From the NCBI GenBank assembly GCA_020137815.1, contig CM035362.1:1205293-1269292 (forward strand): a stretch of 64,000 nt of DNA. The letters run 5' to 3'. The stretch is from Hormiphora californensis. Lineage: Eukaryota; Ctenophora; Tentaculata; Cydippida; Pleurobrachiidae. The notes beneath the pieces are model-generated. The model saw nothing but the letters and a program-made list of their open reading frames with translations, searched no databases and had not been told where the DNA came from. This document shows positions 33,120-44,195 of the stretch, in pieces; the stretch's first letter is position 1; each line of letters opens with the position of its first letter. The position numbers were made by a program, and so were the translations under genes.

Positions 33120-36100
33120 ATGCCGCTTACTCGGGCCACCACCAGATCCACCACTTCTACCAAGGTACATTGAGGTTGGAGTAGTGGCTATTTAAACAGA
33201 GTGGGCCGGGTCATGTCAGGAAGAGGGGTCATGAGATTTGGTTCACTCACCTCTAATATATGGCGGGTAGATTACTTTACGAATGGTGAAATGGCGGGCA
33301 TATTCATATTGATGAGGGCCCGGTAAAAAAAGTGAACTAGAGCTCTCATGTAATTTGATATGCCCCTGCAGCAGCAACACTAATTCCCACACACACACAC
33401 GTCAGACATGTGAAAAGGGAGGGGGGTTCTTGGCATTAATCCAGCACTGTCAGTCCCGGAGTTAGCTTAGCTCAAGTTTCATTTTTCACACACTGTGATT
33501 TTCTAAAACCATCTGTCATTTCCCACTTTTTCTGTTTCCCTCAATGTTTCTTTGTCATCCATCTCAGAAGATTTGCTGCTTGGTAGCACACGTCTACACT
33601 GTCATTACATATCTCCCTTATCGCAAGAGTATGCTGTTATCTTTTAGATATGTGATCCAAGATTTAAGAAGCACAATTCCACTAATATCTCTCACCGGCC
33701 ACTCTCATCACACATCCAATAAGAATATGAGAGTCTCTTGAGATATATATGATGTATAATGAGTCTCATAATAAGACCCTGACCCTAACTTCTCCTCCCC
33801 TCCCAGATTCCCTCTACCTCTGGAATCCCCAAGCCAACTAGCAGGAAGAGAGCCATGGTCTCCCCTGGGCCTCACAAGCACTGCAACGCCAACAAAAGAA
33901 CTGCTCTTGGAGATATCACCAATGTAAGTTATCCTTCTCAACCCCCTTATATTGTCTATCCCCTTCTCACCCCTTATATTTTCTATCCCCGTTTCGTCTC
34001 TCATTCCTTATTTCTCGGGCCAGCCACCACCCCATCCCCTATCTCTAATCACATCTCCACTCCCAACAGGGTATTGCTGAGGAGATCCAGCAGGGAGGTA
34101 AGGGTAAGATGGCCAAGAAACCAGCATTCGCCATATTCGAGGAGAAAGCCCCGGCACAAAAACCAACAGCAACTAAACAGTTAGAGTAAGTGTTCTGTTA
34201 TTTAGCAATGAGTTGGCCCAAATACTCTATTTATGGAGCTCTAGTATGAATATATGAAAAAGAAAGATGTCTTCAGTGGAGCTAAACCTTCTAAAACCTT
34301 CTTTGTTTCAGTACCAAGAAATCAAAATTATCAGAGCGAACAGTTCTCTCGGAACAAAAACAGTCTCCCAAAGTAAGTCCCTAATTTCGTTTATTCCTAA
34401 TTCTGTCCCATTTCTACCTCGGCTGGGGGGGGGGGACATGTTAATTGTTAATAAATCACCTCTTTTTTTCGATTTTGTTAATTAACGTTAATTAACAAAA
34501 TTAACAAAATTAACAAATGCTAAAAGACTGTTCTTATTGGTTAATAATACGACTTTAACTGGTTTAATTTTATAGTTTAATGAATTATCTAACACATATA
34601 TACCCAAACAAGGCCTTTTCCGATAACCAAAGTCCGACATACAGGTTTTTTGGCTCAAAATCGATAAAATTCCAAAAGTTACAAATATTTCAATTTAGCG
34701 TATAAAATCTCACTTTAACGTAATTTTTAAATTGGTAATCGATTCTTTGGACGTAATAAGATGATGTACAACGTTTCTGTTGAAAAAAGAAATAAAATTT
34801 TCCCAAAATCAATTTTTTGGTCAAGGATTGAAAATTTGCTTCGCTACAAATCCTTGTGTTTTTTTAGAAAAATTGATTTTTGGGATGTTTTTCGTTTTAA
34901 GGTAAATTCATGAGTCTTATTTAGTTTTTAGGGTGCGAAAATGTGGATTAGTGTCATTTGACTTCAATTGCGGTTTAGTTTGGCTAGTATTTATTAACAT
35001 TTACAAAATGGAATAAATCGCTGTAGAAAAGCCGTAGTAGAGGTAGTAGGGGTATGTAAATCGTACAGAATGAACAACTTTGCTCGCAGAACAAGTGTTA
35101 AATACTAAAAATACGTGCTAAAGGGGATTTAGATGGCATAAATGGCATTTGTTAACGTTTGTTAACTTTTTGTTAATTTGTTAATAAATCACCTGTTTTC
35201 TCGATGTTAATATTAACAAAGTTAACAAAATTAACATGTCCCCCCCCCCCTCGGCTGCCTTTAGCATTATACTCTAGCCTTTCAAAACAAGATCTTGTTT
35301 GCAGTGTCTGTGTGTATCATGTATTGTTCGGGGTGTGACGTGTATAGCTGTGTTTTGTATGTTTTGGCGCGTTACTGCCCCAGCTCTCTCTCTTGCAAGT
35401 TAGCCCGCCCAATTTTAAGTGCGCTCCCGGTGTGCAAGCAATTAATACACACACCACCACCGCTAACGGTCCCCTGCCTCTCCCCTAAACAGGATTTGGG
35501 ATACAGAGATATTGATGCAGAGATCACAGATCCCGCCTTGTCACCAGAGTATGCTAATGATATCTTCATCAATCTGAAAGAACGGGAACTTCACTTTTCT
35601 GTTGGAGATTACATGCCCAGACAGACTGACTTGAATATCACTATGAGAGCCATTCTCATTGATTGGCTTGTTGAGGTTTGTTATTGACCTGTTTTTTGTT
35701 GTGTTAATCCCGCCCAATTTAGTTCACCAATCTCCTAGGACTCTCCATCCCCGTACTATACACACTGAAATGCTGAACATGCGCACTTTGTAGCATTCTT
35801 CACTCTTAAACCTATGAAAGTTGTGCATTGTAAGCACGACTGCTGCGCGCAACGCGCTCCCAACCCTTCAGCGGGATGCATTCGAAAATTTGGTGGGAAC
35901 CGATGCGTGTGTGTGTGCAGTTTTTGTGTGTTCCAATGTTCAATGTTTACATTTCAGGTGCAAGAGACGTTCGAGCTGTTCCATGAGACACTGTACCTGG
36001 CAGTCAGAATGGTTGACAGGTATCTGGATCTGAAGGAATGCAAGAAAATGAACCTTCAATTGCTTGGTGTCACAGCTCTATTTCTAGCGTCCAAAATGGA

Positions 36101-36824
36101 GGTATGTGGGGATTTTCTGTTAATTTCAATACTGAAAAGTTCAAATTATCATTACTTCTATACCTCTCTACCCCCCCCCCCCTACCTAGGAGCGATACCC
36201 ACCTCCCCTGGAAGACTTCATCTTTGTTTGTGATGCTGCCTATACAGACGCTCAAATCCTGAAAATGGAGAGGGTTCTGTGTGCTGACTTGGAATATGAG
36301 GTTTACATGCCACATAGCTATAGTTTCCTACGTCGCTATGGGAAATGTATCAATGCTGATATGAGGCAGCTCACTATCGGAAGGTAAGGAGACAATTGTT
36401 TCTTTAAACGAGGTGTCTTTCTGTCATTTTCCCAAAATAATGGCATCCAGTGACTCATTCACTAAAAGAAGGCAAACTGTTTCAATTCAATACGACCCTT
36501 TCATCCAAAATGTATATCCCTAGGTACGCATTGGAGCTCTCTCTACAAGAGTATGGCTATGTCACAAAGAGGCCCTCACAGCTGGCTGCTGCAGCCCTTC
36601 TCTTCTCAATGCGAAAGGGAGGTGGTGAGAAACAGGACTGGGATACCACATGCCAACATTATACCGGCTACACCGAGGCAGAGCTAGAGGACCTGATAGA
36701 CATGATGGACCAGAGTTCAATAAATGCTCCAGAGGACCGACACTGCAAGAATATTTATAAGAAATACTCTCATCAAGTCTTCTTCAAGGTGGCTCTTCTC
36801 CCACCTCTGTCATCTTCAACATGA
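33120..36824 (+). CDS. Cyclin B3-like mitotic cyclin, tandem copy 1
   Basis: Eight exons: 33120-33164, 33807-33923, 34070-34185, 34312-34372, 35493-35675, 35958-36101, 36190-36383, 36524-36824, giving 386 residues with every junction in phase. The destruction box RTALGDITN (second exon) marks it for anaphase-promoting-complex degradation. The cyclin box has TMRAILIDWLVEVQETFEL, containing the MRAIL substrate-docking patch, then the second fold ending FFKVALLPPL. The EVQ.TFE..HETLYLAV signature is that of B3 rather than B1/B2. The third exon is rich in lysine, suiting nuclear import. Intron 4 carries a G-run-ended transposon. A C run forms the polypyrimidine tract before exon 7. Close paralogue downstream. 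Confidence 0.93.
34426..35249. mobile_element. G-run-ended element B in intron 4 of cyclin copy 1
   Basis: 824 bp with ends G(10)ACATGTTAAT and its complement, flanked by the 8-bp direct repeat CTCGGCTG (34418-34425 and 35250-35257). Subterminal DNA is built of gttaa/ttaac units in both orientations. The interval 34731-34860 is similar to the interior of element A (12976-13105), including cttcgctacaaatccttgtg. No transposase frame is visible. Confidence 0.86.
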
Positions 36825-37689
36825 AGGGTGCTATGATGTTATCGTGAGTATATAACCCGCAATCCGATATTGACAGTTGTTTTCGTGTCGGGATAAGCAT
36901 TTTAAACGTTAGATGTCTACCAGCAACTCTATATACATATATTGGGAAGGGTCTCTAAATAATTATATCCGATTTTTGTCATTTTATATATGTGTTCTGA
37001 ATCTCTATACCCCTCTGAATCACCCTTAGCGCTTGTCTGGAGTCACCTGCCACCAATATTCCAAATCAGGTGTTCCCGACAAGTTAGAACTACCAACGTT
37101 TTTGTATTTTATTTTCCTTTCTTCATGCTTTAATTTTTCCTGCCGTGCTTATACGTGTGTGCCCCTAATTATGACTAATTATGATTATAATGAAATTATG
37201 TTCCGGTAACTGTAAGGTTTACTGTTTTTTAAACCCCCTTATGCTAGTGAGAACTGCCTGATGTGTAACAGTATTGATCACATCATGAGAGCAAGAGAGG
37301 ATAATAAATCATCTGCCATCGATTCCCGAGCATTCTTTTTCCCGTTTGCCATTTGTGTGACTTTGTTTAGCAAGTGAGCACTTTGAGAGGTAACATTCCT
37401 CATTGTAACTTACAACTAAACACAATACCATGGTTACCATTATGAGTACAAGATGAACCATTGGCCTGATGAGCGTGTGTTAACCCCAGTCTCTATCCGA
37501 GTTATATCTTGTGAGAGATCCGGAGTTAACACCCTGAGACGAAGTGACACTAATATTTGTTATGTGAGCCCCATTTATTTGACTACAGCTGCAGTTCTGC
37601 CCAAACTTAGTTAATAAACACCATTTGAAGTTCTCGTGTAAAAAAATGTTGTTTTCTTCTTCCCCAATCCCTTCCTAGCGGGTTCTACA
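36825..37689. other. Intergenic stretch after cyclin copy 1
   Basis: Probable 3' untranslated and intergenic DNA: AT-rich, with an ataataaatcat run near 37301 and attaataaac near 37612 as possible polyadenylation signals. No open frame or repeat stands out. Confidence 0.4.
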
Positions 37690-38413
37690 GGGGGGTACGT
37701 CACCTTTTTTTTGCCCACTGCCCACATTATTCTTAAATTTTGAATTTGCCCACATGGGCAAAAGTGGGCAAAAGTAGGCAAAAAATGTAAATCCATAAAA
37801 AATATATGCTATCAACCAGGTAATCGTCTGTGACAAAGGTTTTTCACCACCAATGTCCTCCTAGAGGTCCCCCCTATCGATTCCAACCGATAATTTATTT
37901 GCTCAGGGTTGATAAGGCTCCATATCCAACTGGCAAAAATGGGCAAAATATGTTGGCAAAATTAGGAAAATTGGTCATTTTAGGCACGTTTCTCAAATGG
38001 TTGGAGTGGAAAATTTTTCTGGTTTTTCTGGGACCCCATTGGAGTACAATGCAAGTGGAAAACCTTTGTTATGTATCAGTTCCCTAAATTGCCCCAAAAT
38101 GACGAAAAATCACTGGCCTTTGCCTAATTTTGCCAAAATTTTTTGCCCACTTTTGTCCAGTCGGACATGGAGCCTTATCAACCCTAAGTCATAAGTAAGT
38201 ACATTAATTATCGGTTGGAATCGATAGAGGGGACCTCTTAGAAGACATTGGAGGTGAAAAACATTTGTCACAGAGGGTTTTCTGGTAAAGTTTTGATGCT
38301 TATAATATTTTTGCCCACTTTTTGTCCACTTTGCCCACATTATACCTGTTTTTTGAGATTTCAGTTTGCCCATGTGGGCAAATGTGGGCAAAAAAAGAGG
38401 TGACGTACCCCCC
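37690..38413. mobile_element. G-run-ended element C between the cyclin genes
   Basis: 724 bp with ends GGGGGGTACGTCACC and GGTGACGTACCCCCC, flanked by the 8-bp direct repeat GTTCTACA (37682-37689 and 38414-38421). The interior repeats gcccac/gtgggcaaa units near both ends, so it folds into a long stem. It lies about 110 bp upstream of the second cyclin start. No coding frame is supported. Confidence 0.9.
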
Positions 38414-38528
38414 GTTCTACACCGCTACGTAATCCCCACCAAGATACTGACATGTTCCCTCCCACCCAGTTTATTATCCCCACATTTTAACTAATTGTTT
38501 AGTAGGAAGGCAAGATTTGACACTCATC

Positions 38529-40447
38529 ATGCCTCTTACACGATCTGCCGCTGCAAAATCATCAACAGTAACGACAACCCGAGCTAAGGGTGCCCCGAAA
38601 CCCGCTGTAAGTTGGCAGGGGATTGCTGATTTGGACAGTGTAATTTGGCGTGCCAGTTGTCATGGATATGACGTGACAAGCAGGTTTTGGGGCAAGTTTT
38701 TGGCAGTGAAACTTCCCCCACATCTCACTTTTGTTAACACTTTGTTGCGTTTTGTTTCAGATTTCTGTTGCCGTTCCCAAGTCCACATTGAACAGAAAGC
38801 GAGCCTGTATGGGATCCCCTGGAGGCGTTCACAAACACTGCACGGGCAGCAAACGAGCAGCCCTTGGTGATATCACTAATGTGAGTAGAATTGTGTCATT
38901 ATTTGTTGGGCATTTGTTTAGTTGGGGTTTAGTTCTCTCTACAAATCAATAGTAAACTAATCTTGAACTGCTTGTTTTCTGTTTTTACTAACCCGGACCC
39001 GTTCTCAGAAAGTTATCGCCGAGGAATTGGCCAAGGAGAAGGCAGGAAATAAAGGAAAAGGTACAGGGAAGAAAGCTTTTACAGTTTTCGAAGCCGAGAA
39101 ACCAGCAAAGAAACCCCAGCCTACCGAAAAGTTAGTAATCCCCCATCCATTTGTTAAATCTTGACCAAAGGGGAAGTTTGCTGCGAGTATACTAAAGTTA
39201 CAAGACATTTCTTCAAGAATTTCTTGTTTTAGGAAAAAGAAAGCCGCCTCACCTAAAGCGGAACCAGTCGAAGAAAAACCTGATTTAGGATACCGAGATA
39301 TTGATGCAGAGATCACAGATCCCGCCTTGTCACCAGAGTACGCTAATGATATCTTTGTGAATCTGAAAGAACGGGAACTTCATTTTTCTGTTGGAGATTA
39401 CTTGCCCAGACAGACAGATATCACCAGAACTATGAGGGCTATTCTTATTGACTGGCTCGTTGAGGTAAAACACAGGGTGAATAAGGGTTAGTTGGTATCG
39501 AGTTGCTATCAAAGGGTGTTGTTTTTTTTGGAGACAATCAATAATAGCCTAAGTGTTTCTAAATCCACTCCTTTCTCCTTCAGGTCCAAGAATCATTCGA
39601 ACTGTTCCATGAGACGTTATACCTCGCAGTCAGAATGGTAGACAGGTACTTGGACAGGAAACCCGTCAGGAAATCTCAACTTCAGCTCCTTGGTGTTTGT
39701 GCCATCTTTCTGGCCTCCAAAATGGAGGTAAGATGAATCAAGAGAATTAGCAGAAACGGAGAAACCAACAAAACTATCTAAACCCCCTGTCTCTCCTTCA
39801 GGAGAGAAACCCGCCAACCCTTGAGGACTTCGGTGTGATCTGTGGGGACGCCTACACGGACGCTCAGATTCTCAAAATGGAGAGGGTTCTATGTGCCGAG
39901 TTGGAATATGAGGTTTACATGCCACATAGCTATAGTTTCCTACGTCGCTATGGGAAATGTATCAATGCTGATATGAGGCAGCTCACTATCGGAAGGTAAG
40001 CAGCCCCTTACTAAATTTTCTCCCAGAAAACAATCAGCGTATCACGCTAACTGTTTTTAACACGGCCTCTCTTCCCCCTCGCCTAGGTACGCCTTGGAGT
40101 TGTCGCTTCAGGAATACCACTACGTTTCAAAGAGGCCCTCACAGCTGGCTGCTGCAGCCCTTCTCTTCTCAATGCGAAAGGGAGGTGGTGAGAAACAGGA
40201 ATGGGATACCACATGCCAACATTATACTGGCTACACCGAGGCAGAGCTAGAGGAGCTGGTGTTGTGTTTTGATGTTAGTGCCCAGATCGCTGAATCAGAT
40301 ACTCACTGTAAGAACATCTTCAAGAAATATTCCCACGCTGTCTTCTTCAAGGTGGCCCAACTGCCGCCCCTAAAAACTATTGCTGCCCTCGAGGCTGAGG
40401 GGACTATACCACCACCAGAGGAGAAGAAGGTGTCAACTGAGGTGTGA
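38529..40447 (+). CDS. Cyclin B3-like mitotic cyclin, tandem copy 2
   Basis: Seven exons: 38529-38606, 38761-38880, 39009-39130, 39233-39464, 39584-39727, 39802-39995, 40087-40447, giving 416 residues in phase. It shares the N-terminus MPLTR, the destruction box (RAALGDITN), the TMRAILIDWLVE patch and both cyclin folds with copy 1. It differs by a longer acidic tail ending EEKKVSTEV. The site of copy 1's intron 4 (before DLGYRD) is exonic here, so one copy gained or lost an intron. Coding identity is uneven: parts of exons 6 and 7 are identical to copy 1 at the DNA level, while introns cannot be aligned. It is likely co-expressed with copy 1 in proliferating or germ cells, by family analogy only. 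Confidence 0.93.
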
Positions 40448-41356
40448 TAATACAGTGGTGCTAGGAATATATAATGTAAAATGGTGAATATGTTCAGAAT
40501 TATACAGTTAGAGAATGAACAAGTGGAAGGGTTTATATACTATTTTGACAAGTGAAAACAAGGTTTATATACCGAACAATCAGGACCCTTTCTCACTGAG
40601 TGACCCATCACTCTTTGCTACTTAATGAGTTGAATATCCTCTATCAAGTTTTAACGGACAGTAAATGACGTATAATGACGACAAGTGTGTCACACACTTT
40701 GAGATAATCTAATTTATCAAATGATTAGATTTAAGATTATTAATTACATCTGACAGTTATATTACCACAAATGTGATATTTGGGATTGTTAGTCTAATTT
40801 AAACAGCTTTTTATAATCCGATATATACACACTGCACGGTGGTTAGTTTGTTTGTAGTAGGGGTAGAACATTTTATTATCGATTTTGTTGTTGTCTTTGG
40901 AGAGTTTTCCCCCGTTTTTTGGTCATTTTTTACTTAGCTGGCTTTTGAAAATATCATTTGGTTGGTTTTATCATTATGTCTAGGGTCTGCTAGTCTCCAA
41001 ATATATTCTAGAGGAATACAAATACATATATGTAAAACTTATAATTCAATAATATTAAAGAATCATTTGCTGCCGGAAATTATAGTTTTGATCTTGTTTC
41101 GCCAGTCGAATATTTCTGATAAGATTAAGACTTTGAAGATCATGCTGAGTTCTCCAAAGCTGAAGTCTGTATCTTATCAGAAAGATCAGATATGTAATTC
41201 GTGTGAAATCCAGGGGCGGACTGTTTAAAAAATCTGATTTTATCATTCGGCACGTTTCTTAACTTTACACTGCGTGGTTTTGCCGCGCATTAAATAGCGC
41301 CGCGCGCTTAGTTTTTATTATTTGAATTGAATTGGGATTTTTTAAGTCGGATTTTA
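40448..41356. other. AT-rich intergenic DNA downstream of cyclin copy 2
   Basis: No gene recognised. The last 100 bp turn GC-rich (gccgcgcattaaatagcgcc) and lead into a stack of inverted-repeat elements. Small open frames here lack domains. Confidence 0.4.
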
Positions 41357-41577
41357 AAGTCGGATTTTTTGAAACTGTCACCCCCTGATATAACAAAATT
41401 TGCCATATCTCCGGTTCCTGATAAGATAGAGACTTGAAATTTGGAGGTTCGGAAGAACTTAGCAAGATCTTCGTAACCTCCAAATTTCAAGTCTCTATCT
41501 TGTCAGGAACCGGATTTATGTTCATTTACGAAATTTGAAAATACCCAGGGGGGTGACAGTTTCAAAAAATCCGACTT
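41357..41577. mobile_element. TA-flanked inverted-repeat element, stack unit 1
   Basis: Ends AAGTCGGATTTTTTGAAAC and its complement, with TA on both sides (41355-41356, 41578-41579). An inner pair of opposed modules (atatctccggttcctgataa and complement) makes a second stem around 41401-41515. Confidence 0.82.
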
Positions 41578-41579
41578 TA

Positions 41580-41710
41580 AAGTGAAAGCGAAACAACAAC
41601 GAACTGGCTGCGCGTCGAACAACGTTGCGCATGTGAATCTCACCGGTGAGATCGTTATGCGCAACGAATGCGCGACGCGCAGCCAGTTCGTTGTTGTTTC
41701 GCTTACACTT
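41580..41710. mobile_element. TA-flanked inverted-repeat element, stack unit 2
   Basis: Ends AAGTGAAAGCGAAACAACAA and TTGTTGTTTCGCTTACACTT. It uses the TA at 41578-41579 that also bounds unit 1, and the TA at 41711-41712. The centre is CpG-rich. Confidence 0.8.
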
Positions 41711-41712
41711 TA

Positions 41713-41984
41713 AAGTCGAAATTTTTAATCAAGGGACAGGGGGCCGCGCATTCAGAGAGGTCGCACGGCTTTGTATTTGCGCGTGATAATCGAGATCAAG
41801 TTCCTGGCAATCTTAAGACTTGAACCCGGAAGCGTTGGAAAGATAATTTTAAGACCTTTTCAATGCAACCAAGATCAAGTCTTTATCTTATCAGGAACAG
41901 GAGATATGATCGAAACCGTTTAGCACGCGCAAAAAGACTTTTGTAAATGCACGGCCCCCTGTCCCTTGATTAAAAAATTCGACT
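41713..41984. mobile_element. Inverted-repeat element, stack unit 3
   Basis: Starts AAGTCGAAATTTTTAATC, then aagggacaggggg. Ends with the complement and ttcgact, next to TATA. It contains a gcgttggaaag box and a complementary copy of the atatctcctgttcctgataa module (41880-41910). Confidence 0.75.
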
Positions 41985-41985
41985 A

Positions 41986-42140
41986 TAATGTCCATTTTTT
42001 TTTAACTGTTCACCCCCCAAAGTCGTGCGCGGAATTGTTTTGCGCGTTTATCACATGTTAACGTGTAGCGCGCGCAGCGTAAATTAAAATATCGCACGCG
42101 CACGAGTTGAGGGGTGAACAGTTGAATAAAAATGGACTTT
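41986..42140. mobile_element. Inverted-repeat element, stack unit 4
   Basis: Left arm aatgtccatttttttttaac then tgttcacccccc. Right arm is the near complement ending aaaaatggactt, followed by TA. CpG-rich interior with ttaacgtg. Confidence 0.7.
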
Positions 42141-42241
42141 ACAGCAAGCAACCCTAAAGTCGGATTTTTTGAAGTTGTCACCCCCCTTTTCGTGCGCGGA
42201 AAGTTTTTGCGCGTCACATCACATGTTAACGTGTGGTAGTG

Positions 42242-42341
42242 GGAGACACTAGCGTGGTACGCGCAAAAAAATGCGCGCCACACACCTGTTATTTTAGGTA
42301 TGTGGCGCGCATTTTTTTGCGCGTACCACGCTAGTGTCTCC
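42242..42341. mobile_element. 100-bp hairpin element nested in unit 5
   Basis: Arms of about 40 bp starting ggagacactagcgtggtac and its complement, with a short centre. GC-rich with an A7 tract. It may be a separate small element or part of a larger one whose ends I cannot define. Confidence 0.65.
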
Positions 42342-42343
42342 TA

Positions 42344-42462
42344 AAGTCCGTTTCAAGCGACTTGACCCGTAATTCTTGGAATTTGGCGCATTGCGCGTGT
42401 ATTTACAAAGGGGAAATCCTGAATTTCCAGGAATCTCAGGTCAAGTCGTTTGAAACGCACTT
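42344..42462. mobile_element. 119-bp TA-flanked MITE, copy 2 (nested in unit 5)
   Basis: Identical to 29096-29214 over all 119 bp, with a TA duplication at each end. It is inserted inside stack unit 5, so it is younger than that element. Confidence 0.88.
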
Positions 42463-42614
42463 TACTATGGTGTGCGCGTCAAAATTGATAAATTTCACAT
42501 GCGCGGTCATTTTGGGGTGACAACTTCAAAAAATCCGACTTTACCAGATAAACTTTGAATCAGCCAAAACGGTTGAGTGGTTTGGCGGTTAGAGCCATTT
42601 TAGTGAATCAACTT

Positions 42615-42722
42615 TTTTGGCAGCGCACATCTGTAAACAGGCCTCCAAACACCCAGATCGTAACGGCGCCCGATTATAATCTGGGTGCCTTGCAGCCTGT
42701 TTACAGGTGCGCGCTGCCAAAA
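42615..42722. repeat. Inverted repeat (ttttggcagcgcac / gcgcgctgccaaaa)
   Basis: Arms of about 27 bp including ctgtaaacaggc and its complement, with a gcgcc centre. Outer limits are unclear; probably another small inverted-repeat element. Confidence 0.65.
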
Positions 42723-42924
42723 GAGTACACTTAGACCGACTTTTTTCAAACGGCTATAGCCACGCAACCACATGGCCAATTTGAGTAAACTAAACGGTAT
42801 CTGATAGAGAATCGATAGCCCTAACCGATAACCCTAACCAGACCCTAACGGATAGCCCTAACCCGTCGTGCGCGCTAAAACTACGAATTGTTAGCAATGA
42901 ACGGCACCCAGATTTTAACGTTTT

Positions 42925-43113
42925 CCCAAGCAACCCTCACTCGGGTTTTGCGACGGCCATCACTGCATTCCCTGAGGAGATAGAAACTTGAAACTTTGAG
43001 GTTAGGTAGATCATGTCGAGTTCTTCCTAACCTCCAAAGATGAAGTCTCTATCTCATTAGGGGGTGGAGCAATGACCATGGAAAGTGTCACAATACCCGA
43101 GTGAGTGCTTGGG
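42925..43113. repeat. Inverted repeat with cccaagca...ctcactcggg ends
   Basis: Imperfect arms at both ends. The interior is a second stem pairing gatagaaacttgaaactttg with its partner near 43035-43060, a divergent copy of the module seen in other elements of this window. Confidence 0.6.
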
Positions 43114-43128
43114 TTTTCCTTACGCTCC

Positions 43129-43291
43129 AGTTACAAAATTGGAACCCGACATCAGTTTCCACTGGACAGCTGGGACAATCCTGATGAACCATGCTGGGCG
43201 TGACATTTTCGATCACGTGATCGATGTGAATTGCATTGAACCGGACATCAGTTTCCACTGCAAACCGATATCAAGTTCCAATTTTGTAACT
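43129..43291. repeat. Inverted repeat (agttacaaaattggaac / gttccaattttgtaact)
   Basis: 17-bp perfect arms. It also holds a direct repeat of gacatcagtttccactg near each arm and a gatcacgtgatc palindrome at 43210-43221. Probably a small element. Confidence 0.65.
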
Positions 43292-44164
43292 AGTCCCTTA
43301 CTCCTTAAACGATAATCGTTTTTGAAATGACTAAAGCTCCGGTTCCGGATAAGATATATCCTCATTCATCCCTTTTTTCTTGAGATCTTTCCAACGCTAG
43401 ATGAAGCCTCTTACCTATACCGTGTGGGGCAATAAAAATGCCCCCCCCCCCAAGTCTACCATAGTTCCAGATATCGTGGAGCGCTAAAATTTGGTACAGT
43501 AACTCTATGAGACAAATAAATAACTTGACCAAAGTTTCAGACCTCTAGCTCAAAATTCTTTTTTTTTATCGGAATGAACATTGTCATTCATTCCAGGAAC
43601 AAGAATTATTATTGCATTATGTTTCATAATGCTGTGTTTCCCTGCCAACGAATACTCAAACCGATCACATTCACAGATAAGCGATCTGCGATGAGATCTG
43701 CGATGAGATCTCTGAGCGCCGCCCACACTAGATGATACCGTGCAATGTGATCTGATCGTCGCGACGCCAACGCCTAATTACAATGTTATGTGACACTAAA
43801 CTATGCATGGGAACTTCTCACGTTCAGTCAGTCACCATACTAACGGGCTGAGCTTTTAGTTTCGATCAGATTGATTAAGAAGTTAAATCCATTCGAGCGC
43901 TAGTAGCGGCGCCATGCTGTAACGCGCGAGGTGTGAGACCAACAACGCTGCATTGAGAGCGCCGCGCGCAGCAAATTTTGAGCGCGCGCCACCACAATCC
44001 GTAGTGAAATAACTTTGCGGACGAACTTTTCAAAATTGTCAGCATCGCGGTTGTCAGGCTGCTACCGTGACACACGCGATTTTGACCACGCTCGAGTTAC
44101 TATTTCAAATCCGAGATTTCTAAACCCTTTATGATCTTTTTAGCACACGTGCTAAAACGATCAT

Positions 44165-44195
44165 CCGGGTGGATGCCCTTCGGGCATCCACCCGG
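44165..44195. other. Perfect 14-bp hairpin ccgggtggatgccc-TTC-complement
   Basis: A 14-bp stem with a three-base loop, followed by a short A run. It is too short for a tRNA or microRNA precursor. Isolated in intergenic DNA. Confidence 0.7.

Larger units (their letters stand above)
42157..42541. mobile_element. TA-flanked inverted-repeat element, stack unit 5 (host of nested units)
   Basis: Ends AAGTCGGATTTTTTGAAG and its complement, TA-flanked, clearly related to unit 1's ends. Two other hairpin elements (42242-42341 and 42344-42462) are inserted inside it. Confidence 0.8.

Noticed and set aside
44165-44195. Hairpin as a histone-type or bacterial terminator, or a microRNA
   Set aside because: Stem and loop do not match the histone stem-loop, the stem is too short for a microRNA precursor, and no gene ends there.
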